From the NCBI GenBank assembly GCA_021629085.1, contig JAJXRJ010000035.1:1-22681 (forward strand): a stretch of 22,681 bases of DNA, read 5' to 3'. The notes beneath the pieces were generated by a model. The model did no database searches, was not told the origin of the DNA, and saw nothing but the letters and a program-made list of their open reading frames with translations. The position numbers and the translations under genes were made by a program. This document shows positions 15,773 through 22,681 of this stretch, in pieces; position 1 is the first letter of the stretch, and each line of letters opens with the position of its first letter. Source of the DNA: Oscillospiraceae bacterium (GTDB lineage: Bacteria > Bacillota > Clostridia > UMGS1810).

Positions 15773-16564
15773 ATGGGTGAGGTTATCGTTGTAACATCCG
15801 GAAAGGGCGGCGTGGGGAAAACCACTACCACCGCCAACATTGGCACAGGGCTTGCGCTTTTGGGTAAAAAGGTGATTTTGGTTGACACCGATATTGGCCT
15901 GCGCAACCTTGATGTGGTAATGGGGCTTGAAAACAGGATTGTGTATGACATTGTGGACGTGGTGGAAGGCAAATGCAAGCTCAAGCAGGCGCTGATTCGG
16001 GACAAGCGCTATGAAGGCCTCTCTCTTTTGCCGGCGGCGCAAACCAGAGATAAAAATGCGGTGAACACCGAGCAGATGGTTGCGCTGTGTGAAGAACTCA
16101 AAAAAATCAGCGATTATTGTATCATCGACTGCCCTGCTGGAATTGAACAGGGGTTTAAAAATGCCATTGCAGGGGCCAATCGTGCCATTGTGGTGACAAC
16201 GCCGGAGGTTTCTGCCGTGCGGGATGCAGACAGGATTATCGGCCTTTTAGAGGCAAACGGGCTTTCAGACTGCAAGCTTTTGGTCAACCGCATCCGGCCG
16301 GAAATGGTAAAAAGCGGCGATATGATGAATGTGGACGATATCATGGACATTTTGGGAATCGGCCTCATTGGAGTCGTTCCTGACGATCAAAACATCATTG
16401 TTTACACTAACCGCGGCGAACCGGTTGTGACAGCAAGCGCTGCAAAATCGGGACAAGCTTATCAAAATATTGCAAAGAGGATTACAGGCGAGCAAGTGCC
16501 GATTTTACAGTTTTCAGAAAAAGGATTTTTGGGGAAGCTCAAAAGCCTGTTTGCGGCACGCTAG
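15773..16564 (+). CDS. minD: septum-site-determining ATPase MinD
   Basis: MinD is a membrane-cycling ATPase that recruits MinC and MinE. The 263 residues contain the deviant Walker A SGKGGVGKTT (Lys11, Lys16), VDTDIGLRNLD (switch I/A'), the IDCPAGIE Walker B region and a C-terminal amphipathic membrane-targeting helix (FLGKLKSLF). The ribosome site is AGGAGG. Together with MinE it points to an oscillating Min system rather than a DivIVA-only one. Confidence 0.98.
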   Translation: MGEVIVVTSGKGGVGKTTTTANIGTGLALLGKKVILVDTDIGLRNLDVVMGLENRIVYDIVDVVEGKCKLKQALIRDKRYEGLSLLPAAQTRDKNAVNTEQMVALCEELKKISDYCIIDCPAGIEQGFKNAIAGANRAIVVTTPEVSAVRDADRIIGLLEANGLSDCKLLVNRIRPEMVKSGDMMNVDDIMDILGIGLIGVVPDDQNIIVYTNRGEPVVTASAAKSGQAYQNIAKRITGEQVPILQFSEKGFLGKLKSLFAAR

Positions 16565-16576
16565 GAGGGGATACAT

Positions 16577-16849
16577 ATGTTAAAAGACACATTGATTCAT
16601 TTCTTCTCCCGGCAAAAGACCACTTCAAAAGAGATTGCCAAAGAGCGGTTAAAACTGGTTTTGGTGCACGACCGGGCCGATATGGAACCGGAAGTGATGG
16701 AAAACCTGCGAAAGGACCTCATGGCGGTAATTGAGAAATATATGGAGGTGCAGGTGGAGGCGCTGGATATCCAGCTCAAAAAAACCAGGGAAGGAAACAA
16801 AGTGGTATCCGCACTCATGGCCAACATCCCCATAAAAAATATTCGATAG
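16577..16849 (+). CDS. minE: cell division topological specificity factor MinE
   Basis: MinE stimulates MinD ATPase and drives Min pattern formation. The 90 residues match family length. They contain the SKEIAKERLKLVLVHDR segment that becomes the MinD-contact region, and the DLMAVIEKYMEV dimer helix. AGGAGGGG precedes the ATG. It lies 12 bases after minD. Confidence 0.95.
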   Translation: MLKDTLIHFFSRQKTTSKEIAKERLKLVLVHDRADMEPEVMENLRKDLMAVIEKYMEVQVEALDIQLKKTREGNKVVSALMANIPIKNIR

Positions 16850-16867
16850 ACGGGAGATGTGCATACC

Positions 16868-17278
16868 ATGAACATTGCACTGATCGCACATGATAAAAAA
16901 AAGGAATTGATGGTGCAGTTCTGCATTGCATATAAGGGCATTTTGGCCCAGCACAATTTAGTTGCCACCGGCACCACCGGGTCGCTTGTCATTGACGCCA
17001 CAGGGCTTAATGTCCACCGGTTTTTGTCCGGCCCGCAAGGGGGCGAGCAGCAAATCGGCGCACGGATTGCCTATAACGAAATTGATTTGGTGCTCTTTTT
17101 CCGCGACCCGCTGACCGTTCAGCCGCATGAACCGGATGTGAATGCGCTGCTTCGGCTGTGCGATATGCACAACATCCCGCTTGCGACCAACGTTGCCACA
17201 GCGGAGGTTTTGGTGCGCGGCATGGAGCGTGGCGACCTTGAGTGGCGTGATATTGTAAATCCCAAAAACAGAACATAG
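16868..17278 (+). CDS. mgsA: methylglyoxal synthase with Glu replacing the catalytic Asp
   Basis: MgsA turns dihydroxyacetone phosphate into methylglyoxal and phosphate. The 136 residues carry ALIAHDKKK (His8, Asp9), GTTG (35-38), FFRDPL (Asp80), PHEPDV (His87, Asp90) and ATNVATAE. The segment holding catalytic base Asp71 in the E. coli enzyme, GGDQQ, reads GGEQQ here (Glu60). Length and all other key residues are normal. The start is ATG at 16868; the GTG at 16859 sits only two bases from GGGAG. Position after minE is usual in Clostridia, though rodA commonly lies between. Confidence 0.92.
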   Translation: MNIALIAHDKKKELMVQFCIAYKGILAQHNLVATGTTGSLVIDATGLNVHRFLSGPQGGEQQIGARIAYNEIDLVLFFRDPLTVQPHEPDVNALLRLCDMHNIPLATNVATAEVLVRGMERGDLEWRDIVNPKNRT

Positions 17279-17292
17279 AGCAAGGAGGAAAG

Positions 17293-17315
17293 GGGCGCGT
17301 TGACGCCCTGTTTTT
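17293..17315 (+). terminator. hairpin with T-tract directly before the deaminase start
   Basis: GGGCG (17293-17297), a 6-base loop and CGCCC (17304-17308) are followed by TGTTTTT, ending one base before ATG 17316. It looks like a short intrinsic terminator of the min-mgsA unit, but it lies between AAGGAGG (17282-17288) and the next start, so it could also control translation of the deaminase. Confidence 0.5.
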
Positions 17316-18611
17316 ATGAAAATTTTATTTGAGGACTGCATGGTTTTGACCATGTGTGGAGATGAAATTTTACAAGATGCGTCCGTACTTGTGGAAGACG
17401 GGAAAATTTCTTATGTGGGGACAAAGAGGCCTATCCTTGATGCAGTTGACCGTGTGATTTCCGGCAAGGGCAAGCTCTTGATGCCGGGGCTTGTCAACTG
17501 CCATACGCATCTTCCCATGACGCTCATGCGCGGCTATGCGGAAGGGCTGCCGCTGGAGCGGTGGCTCAACGAAAAAATTTTCCCGGCAGAGGATAAAATG
17601 GACGGTGATGACTTTTATTGGCCGTCTCTTTTATCCATCGCCGAAATGGTGATGACCGGGACCACAACCATAAACGATATGTATTTTGGCACGCATTCCA
17701 TTGCGAAAGCCGTGGAGACCTCCAAAATCCGCGCGTTTCTTTATTATTGCGGTTCCTGCTTTGAAGAAGTTGATTTTGAAACCTACCGGACTACGGTAAA
17801 CAACCGCCGGCTCTATCAGGACTTTAACGGCGCCGGCGGGGGGCGGATCCGTGTCGGCGTATCGCCGCATTCGGTATACACCTGCACAGGCAGCTATTTG
17901 GCCGGCAGCGCCAATGAGGCCAAACGGCTGGGATGCATTTTACACACCCATTTAAGCGAAACCAAAACAGAAATGCAAAACTGTTTGGAACAGCACGGGC
18001 TTACCCCAACCGCTTACATGGACTCGTTGGGGGTGTTTGACGTTCCCACAGTCGCAGCGCACGGCGTATTTTTAACGGATGAGGACATTGAAATTTTGCG
18101 TGCTAAAAATGTCACAATCGTGCACAATCCGGAAAGCAACTTAAAGCTGGGCAGCGGGGTGTGCAATACGCCAAAGCTGTTGGCGCGCGGCGTAAATGTT
18201 GCGCTTGGCACGGACGGCGCGTCCAGCAACAACAACCTCAACATGTTTGAAGAAATGCACACCGCGGCGCTTATAAACTGCGGCGTGCAGCAGCAGGCGG
18301 GCGTTCTTTCGCCTATGGATGTGTTAAAGATGGCGACGGTAAACGGCGCAAAGGCACTGGGCATTGATGAATTGGCCGGCACCATTGCGCCCGGCAAAGA
18401 GGCGGACTTGATTCTGCTTGATATGGACCGCCCGTATCTTTGGCCCATGCACAATCTGCCCTCCGCACTGTGCCACAGTGTGCAGGGAACAGATGTTTGC
18501 CTGACCATGGTCGGGGGCGATATTGTTTATGAAAACGGAGAATTTCAAACCATTGATCTAGAACGCGTCCGGTTTGAAGTGGATCAAATCTGCCGGCGGA
18601 TTTTGAACTGA
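17316..18611 (+). CDS. 5-methylthioadenosine/S-adenosylhomocysteine deaminase-type amidohydrolase
   Basis: This amidohydrolase would deaminate the adenine ring of MTA, SAH or related nucleosides, in SAM recycling. The 431 residues show the metal ligands of the family: CHTHLP (His63, His65), HTHLSET (His210, His212, Glu215), AAHG (His249) and GTDGASSNN (Asp300). The order and length match MtaD-type enzymes of the ATZ/TRZ subfamily; exact substrate cannot be told from sequence. The ATG at 17316 has its AAGGAGG 27 bases away, separated by a hairpin that would bring it closer when folded. Confidence 0.9.
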   Translation: MKILFEDCMVLTMCGDEILQDASVLVEDGKISYVGTKRPILDAVDRVISGKGKLLMPGLVNCHTHLPMTLMRGYAEGLPLERWLNEKIFPAEDKMDGDDFYWPSLLSIAEMVMTGTTTINDMYFGTHSIAKAVETSKIRAFLYYCGSCFEEVDFETYRTTVNNRRLYQDFNGAGGGRIRVGVSPHSVYTCTGSYLAGSANEAKRLGCILHTHLSETKTEMQNCLEQHGLTPTAYMDSLGVFDVPTVAAHGVFLTDEDIEILRAKNVTIVHNPESNLKLGSGVCNTPKLLARGVNVALGTDGASSNNNLNMFEEMHTAALINCGVQQQAGVLSPMDVLKMATVNGAKALGIDELAGTIAPGKEADLILLDMDRPYLWPMHNLPSALCHSVQGTDVCLTMVGGDIVYENGEFQTIDLERVRFEVDQICRRILN

Positions 18612-18626
18612 TTTGGAGGGGCTGTA

Positions 18627-19277
18627 ATGAACAAATTATTTGCGGAAGTAATTAAAAATTTAGAAAAAAACAATATGACGGGATTTTATGTGGAGCGCAA
18701 ACAAGACGTTGTGCCCATGCTGGAAACATTGATGGAGAAGGGGGCCACGGTGGCGGTGGGCGGCTCCATGTCGCTTTTGGAATGCGGCGCGATGGACCAT
18801 TTAAAAAGCGGGCGATACACGTTTTTAGACCGCTATGCGCCCGGGCTTTCTGAAGCACAGGTGCATGAAGTGTTTTTGCAGTCGCTTAGTGCCGACCACT
18901 ATCTTTGCAGCACCAATGCTGTCACAGAGGACGGCATCCTCTACAACGTCGATGGCAATTCTAACCGCGTTTCTGCTATGCTGTACGGCCCAAAATCGGT
19001 AATTTTGGTGGTGGGAAAAAATAAGATTGTAAAAAATCTTGACGAGGCAGTGCGGCGCGTAAAAACGGTTGCCGCACCAGATAATGCCAAACGGCTGGGA
19101 TGTCCCACATTTTGTAAAGAAAGCGGCGAATGTATTTCCCTAAAAAACAAAGAATCAGAACTGTGCAGTGGGTGTGCATCTGACGCGCGGATTTGCTGCA
19201 ATTATGTGATTTGTGCAAGGCAGCGGATCAAGGGCCGGATAAAAGTAATTTTGGTTGGGGAACCCCTGGGGTTTTAA
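18627..19277 (+). CDS. LUD-domain (DUF162) protein
   Basis: The 216-residue protein is a LUD-domain protein related to LutC/YkgG, a family linked to lactate utilisation. It has VAVGGSMSL near residue 48, STNAVTEDG, NVDGNSNRV and KNKIVKN typical of the fold. The C-terminus packs eight cysteines in 38 residues (159, 163, 169, 180, 183, 190, 191, 196), suggesting a metal or iron-sulfur site. No lutA/lutB partner is present, so lactate oxidation is not shown. GGAGGGG precedes the ATG; the gene lies 15 bases after the deaminase. Confidence 0.85.
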   Translation: MNKLFAEVIKNLEKNNMTGFYVERKQDVVPMLETLMEKGATVAVGGSMSLLECGAMDHLKSGRYTFLDRYAPGLSEAQVHEVFLQSLSADHYLCSTNAVTEDGILYNVDGNSNRVSAMLYGPKSVILVVGKNKIVKNLDEAVRRVKTVAAPDNAKRLGCPTFCKESGECISLKNKESELCSGCASDARICCNYVICARQRIKGRIKVILVGEPLGF

Positions 19278-19303
19278 GGACAATTCGGAGGTAGCAGCAA
19301 AAC

Positions 19304-21034
19304 ATGCAGTATTTGATTGAGAAAATTGAACAAATCAACAATAGCGTGAACAACTTCGTATGGGGGCCGGTTATGCTGGCATTTTTCCTGCTGGTGGGGC
19401 TGCTCTTTACCCTTCGCACCGGTTTTTTTCAAATCCGGCAGTTCCGGCTTTGGATTGGTGAAACACTGGTGTCCATTTTTAAACGCCGCGAAGTGCGAAA
19501 AACGAATGATAAGAAAGCAATTTCCCAATTTCAGGCGCTTTCCACTGCGTTGGCAGCCACGGTCGGCACAGGGAACATTGCAGGTGTTGCAACTGCGATT
19601 GTGCTAGGTGGCCCGGGGGCGGTGCTTTGGATGTGGGTGTCGGCATTTTTGGGTATGATGACGAATTTTGCGGAAAATGTACTTGGCATCCACTACCGCT
19701 ATAAAAATCAAAAGGGAGATTGGGCAGGCGGCCCTATGGTGTACATTGAGCGCGGTTTAAAGTGCAAATGGCTGGCTGTGGTGTTTTCTATCTTTTGTCT
19801 GCTCGCGTCGTTTGGAATTGGCAATATGACGCAAATTAACTCCATTTCCAGCGCACTTCACGATTCGTTTTCCATTCCGCCAATTGTCACCGGGATTGTG
19901 GTTGCGGTGTTCATTGCATTGGTAATCCTTGGCGGTATCAAGCGGATTGCAAGTGTTACGGAAAAAATTGTACCCTTTATGGTGCTTTTATATTTTGCAG
20001 GCGGCATTGCGTGTATTTTTGCCAATATTGTCGAGGTGCCGGGGGCATTTAAAATGATTTTTACTGAAGCATTTGGCTTTCGTTCTGCCGCGGGCGGCGT
20101 AGCAGGTTACGGGATTATGATGGCAATGCGGCGCGGCATTTCACGCGGTGTGTTTTCCAATGAGGCAGGCCTTGGCTCATCAGTTATGGTACACTCAGCC
20201 TCTGATGTAAAAGAACCGGTTGTACAGGGAATGTGGGGCATTTTTGAGGTGTTTGCAGATACAATGGTGGTTTGCACCATTACGGCGTTGGTGATTTTGA
20301 CATCGGGTGCGTATGACTATGCGGCTTATTCCGACTATGCGCTGGATAAAAATGTAAAAATGGAGGCCATACAGGCCGACTGTGCAGCTGCGCTTCAGGC
20401 ATTGACAGCGGAAGAAACAGGCATGCAGTCGGCAATTGACATTTTGGATGAGCACATGTCGCGTATTATATTAGAATGCAACGCCGGAGAAACAAACGAC
20501 GGCAAAATTAAAGTCTACAATGCTTCCGCTGTTTTTGACGCCATGACCGTGTCGGCTGGGCAGGTTGTAAAGAGAGCAGATGATTCGCAGCTGGACGCAT
20601 TTTTAAAATCAGCGGCACAGCGAAAGGAGCGATATCTTTCCGGGATATCGGAAATTTCTGTAAAAAATGGTGTTCCGCTCACCAACGCTGCATTTGCTGA
20701 AACCTTTGGCAATGCTGGGAAAATGTTTGTCTCTATTGCAATTATGCTGTTTGCGTTTTCTACCATCCTTGGATGGAGTTATTATGGAGAGCGCAGTGTA
20801 GAATATCTATTTGGCCTAAAGGCAATCCCCATTTATAAACTGATATTTACAGCGTTTATCATCATTGGGTCGGTATCCAGCTTAAACTTAGTGTGGGATA
20901 TATCTGACACTTTTAACGGGCTGATGGCACTTCCAAACTTGATTGCTGTCACGCTTTTGTCCGGCCAGGTGGTAAAAATCACGCGCGATTATATGCGCCG
21001 CAGACGGCAGGGGCGCTTGGAGGATTCATTATAA
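19304..21034 (+). CDS. AGCS-family amino acid (alanine/glycine):sodium symporter with large insert
   Basis: The protein is a multi-pass transporter importing alanine or glycine with Na+. Signatures are ATVGTGNIAGVATAI, GGPGAVLWMW, GGPMVYIERG, GVFSNEAGLGSS and GWSYYGERSVEYLFG. The family is usually about 450-490 residues; this one has 576 because residues from about 336 to 456, between TALVILTSG and the PLTNAAFAETFG segment, form a polar, helix-rich insert of about 120 residues where only a short loop is expected. The reading frame is intact on both sides. The start follows CGGAGGT by eleven bases. Confidence 0.93.
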   Translation: MQYLIEKIEQINNSVNNFVWGPVMLAFFLLVGLLFTLRTGFFQIRQFRLWIGETLVSIFKRREVRKTNDKKAISQFQALSTALAATVGTGNIAGVATAIVLGGPGAVLWMWVSAFLGMMTNFAENVLGIHYRYKNQKGDWAGGPMVYIERGLKCKWLAVVFSIFCLLASFGIGNMTQINSISSALHDSFSIPPIVTGIVVAVFIALVILGGIKRIASVTEKIVPFMVLLYFAGGIACIFANIVEVPGAFKMIFTEAFGFRSAAGGVAGYGIMMAMRRGISRGVFSNEAGLGSSVMVHSASDVKEPVVQGMWGIFEVFADTMVVCTITALVILTSGAYDYAAYSDYALDKNVKMEAIQADCAAALQALTAEETGMQSAIDILDEHMSRIILECNAGETNDGKIKVYNASAVFDAMTVSAGQVVKRADDSQLDAFLKSAAQRKERYLSGISEISVKNGVPLTNAAFAETFGNAGKMFVSIAIMLFAFSTILGWSYYGERSVEYLFGLKAIPIYKLIFTAFIIIGSVSSLNLVWDISDTFNGLMALPNLIAVTLLSGQVVKITRDYMRRRRQGRLEDSL

Positions 21035-21056
21035 TTTATTTTAGGAGGTTTTTGAT

Positions 21057-21395
21057 ATGACACTGGCAACCATTGTTTTAAACAAAACCGACTGCTTGGA
21101 CGATTTGCTGGTCGCCTTGGCGGACAACGACATCAAAGGGGCAACCATTTTGGAAAGTGCCGGAATGGCACATTCATTAGGGGAGGATACGGCGCTTCGG
21201 TTCATGGCGTCGCTCCGACTGATTTTGGATCCTGACCGTGAGAGCAGCCGAACCATTTTTACCGTGATAGAAGACAGCCAAATCAGCTTGATCTCCAAAA
21301 TTGTAAATGAAGTGACTGGTGGGCTGGATCAGCCTGACACAGGGATTTTATTTTGTGTCCCGGTCGTGTATGCGGAAGGAATGGGAAAACGCTGA
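21057..21395 (+). CDS. PII-like small regulatory protein
   Basis: The 112-residue protein has a beta-alpha-beta pattern with KGATILESAGMA at about residues 27-38, resembling the second strand region of PII-superfamily proteins, and a terminal strand ILFCVPVVYAEGM. The classical GlnB T-loop sequence is absent, so it is not GlnB/GlnK. PII-like proteins often sense nucleotides and control an adjacent transporter. Here the stop overlaps the antiporter start by one base (TGATG), so I infer it regulates that antiporter. Family call is from pattern only. AGGAGG precedes the ATG. Confidence 0.6.
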   Translation: MTLATIVLNKTDCLDDLLVALADNDIKGATILESAGMAHSLGEDTALRFMASLRLILDPDRESSRTIFTVIEDSQISLISKIVNEVTGGLDQPDTGILFCVPVVYAEGMGKR

Positions 21396-22564
21396 TGCAG
21401 CTACATATTTTGATCCTGATTGCAATTATGGTATTTTCCGGCATGGCGTTTGGACGGCTTGCAAAACTTGTCCGGCTTCCCAACGTAACGGGATATTTGA
21501 TTGCCGGATTGGTCATTGGTCCGGAAGTATTGGGGATTTTACCTGAAAATATCATGTCCAGCCTGGATTTGATTTCAGAAGTGGCGCTTGGGTTTATTGC
21601 CCTTTCGGTAGGCAGTGAGTTTAAAATTTCCTATTTTAAAAAAGTGGGCGCCGCACCGATAATTATTGCGATTTTTGAATCGCTTATCGCAGTCGTGCTG
21701 GTTGTCATTGCATTGCTTTTAGCAGGGCAGCCGCTCCCCTTTTCGCTGGTTCTGGGTTCCATTGCAGCGGCAACGGCACCCGCTGCCACGATCATGGTGA
21801 TCCGGCAATACAAGGCAAAAGGGCCTTTGAGTGAAACACTGCTTTCTGTGGTTGCGTTAGATGACGCGGTTGCGCTGATATTATTTGGTATTGCCGTTGC
21901 GATTGTGGGCATTTTAACCCCGGATGCAAATGTTTCGTTTGCAAGGCAGCTTCTTACGCCGGTTGTTGAAATTTTTGGCGCGCTTATCATTGGCTTTTTC
22001 CTAGGCATGGTGTTTACTTATGTATTGCGTTGGTTTCAAAAGGACGGAAACCGCCTTTGCCTTGCAGTGGCCTTTGTGTTTTTGGGGATTGGAATTGCCG
22101 ATATGCTTGGACTTTCCGCACTGCTGCTCTGTATGGCCATTGGCGCCGCACTTGCTAACTTTTCCAAACAGGCACTTCCCATAATGCGTTTGGTAGACAG
22201 TGTGACACCGCCGATATTTCTTTTGTTTTTTGTTGCATCCGGCGCGGAGCTTCGGCTCTCTGTGTTGCCCAGCATCGGACTCGTCGGGATCCTATATATT
22301 GTATTCCGCTTTGCTGGAAAGATTTTGGGCGCGGGAATTGGTGCTGCTATTTCCAAATGTGATGCCAATATCTGCAAATATCTTGGATTTGCACTTGCGC
22401 CGCAGGCCGGTGTAGCAATCGGCCTGTCACTGCTTGCCACCACCGCCGTACCCGAATATGGACAGACAATCCGCGCGGTGGTATTGTGTGCAACTTTGAT
22501 TTATGAGCTAATTGGGCCGGCATTGGCAAAATTTGCACTTAAAAAATCCGGGGAAATCGCATAA
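21395..22564 (+). CDS. CPA2-family cation:proton antiporter (KefB/NapA type)
   Basis: The 389-residue protein has about 12-13 membrane helices and no C-terminal RCK/TrkA-N domain. LDDAVAL places two acidic residues at Asp156-Asp157, the ion-binding pair of electrogenic CPA2 members such as NapA, and RFAGK supplies Lys309 in the helix-10 position. Other signs are PNVTGYLIAGLVIGPEVLG and GSIAAATAPAAT. It should exchange Na+ or K+ for H+. The ATG at 21395 overlaps the PII-like stop; an open frame runs upstream to 21353 but lies in that gene. Lack of an RCK domain fits with the PII-like protein taking the sensory role. Confidence 0.9.
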   Translation: MQLHILILIAIMVFSGMAFGRLAKLVRLPNVTGYLIAGLVIGPEVLGILPENIMSSLDLISEVALGFIALSVGSEFKISYFKKVGAAPIIIAIFESLIAVVLVVIALLLAGQPLPFSLVLGSIAAATAPAATIMVIRQYKAKGPLSETLLSVVALDDAVALILFGIAVAIVGILTPDANVSFARQLLTPVVEIFGALIIGFFLGMVFTYVLRWFQKDGNRLCLAVAFVFLGIGIADMLGLSALLLCMAIGAALANFSKQALPIMRLVDSVTPPIFLLFFVASGAELRLSVLPSIGLVGILYIVFRFAGKILGAGIGAAISKCDANICKYLGFALAPQAGVAIGLSLLATTAVPEYGQTIRAVVLCATLIYELIGPALAKFALKKSGEIA

Positions 22565-22569
22565 ATTTG

Positions 22570-22598
22570 TTGACAATTCTTACAAAAACTTATATAAT
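22570..22598 (+). promoter_or_regulatory. perfect sigma-A consensus promoter
   Basis: TTGACA (22570-22575), 17 bases, TATAAT (22593-22598), starting six bases after the antiporter stop. It drives the gene starting at 22670 with a leader of about 65 bases, in which I see no clear hairpin or riboswitch. Confidence 0.85.
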
Positions 22599-22669
22599 AT
22601 TGACAAAGGAGCAGTTTGCCTTTTTCGCTTGCATATGTCAAAAGACGTTTGAATCTCGGAGGCAGTAGA

Positions 22670-22681
22670 ATGAAAAAACGA
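22670..22681 (+). CDS. start of a gene cut by the window end
   Basis: ATG at 22670 follows CGGAGG by seven bases and the strong promoter at 22570. Only Met-Lys-Lys-Arg is visible; this could be the positive end of a signal peptide, but the product cannot be named. Confidence 0.6.

Noticed and set aside
19262..19276. AACCC/GGGTT inverted repeat at the end of the LUD gene as a terminator
   Set aside because: The stem lies in the last codons, the loop is only three bases, and no T-tract follows.

Overview
The window reads as a chromosomal segment from an anaerobic, rod-shaped bacterium of the Firmicutes, most likely class Clostridia. This rests on gene content and order (maf-mreBCD-PBP2-minCDE-mgsA, zapA next to a U32 protein, NusG-domain-II protein with a Gx transporter, LUD and DUF1858 proteins), strong AGGAGG ribosome binding sites, frequent GTG/TTG starts and mid GC content. 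No tRNA, rRNA, transposon, phage gene or CRISPR array was seen. All genes except metF lie on the + strand.

Region 1 (1-1129): the 5' part of metF on the - strand, then a 320-base divergent intergenic region. That gap holds a near-consensus metF promoter, a perfect TGTTACA/TGTAACA palindrome, a cluster of four DnaA boxes, an AT-rich tract and a good promoter for the rightward operon. DnaA boxes plus an AT-rich tract between diverging genes look like a replication origin or a DnaA-binding regulatory cluster.

Region 2 (1130-4856): a tightly packed five-gene operon of a HisD homologue, a HisB/IGP dehydratase homologue, a HAD hydrolase, a lone class-I fumarase beta-type subunit and a DUF1858 redox protein, closed by a terminator. 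It resembles fragments of histidine synthesis, but no other his genes are present. The HisD- and HisB-like proteins both carry changes at metal-site residues. This is the best candidate in the window for an undescribed pathway.

Region 3 (4915-17278): housekeeping and cell-shape genes. purA ends in a strong terminator. Then come zapA, a U32 protein, dut, a NusG-domain-II protein, a Gx-type transporter, maf, mreB, mreC, mreD, a class B PBP, minC, minD, minE and mgsA. Many neighbours overlap or lie within a few bases. A perfect consensus promoter inside the end of minC can drive minDE separately. rodA is absent from this cluster. MgsA has Glu where the catalytic Asp is expected.

Region 4 (17279-22681): an MTA/SAH-type deaminase whose start is preceded by a hairpin, a LUD-domain protein, an AGCS alanine:sodium symporter with a roughly 120-residue insert, a PII-like small protein overlapping a CPA2 antiporter, and a perfect promoter leading into a gene cut off by the window end.
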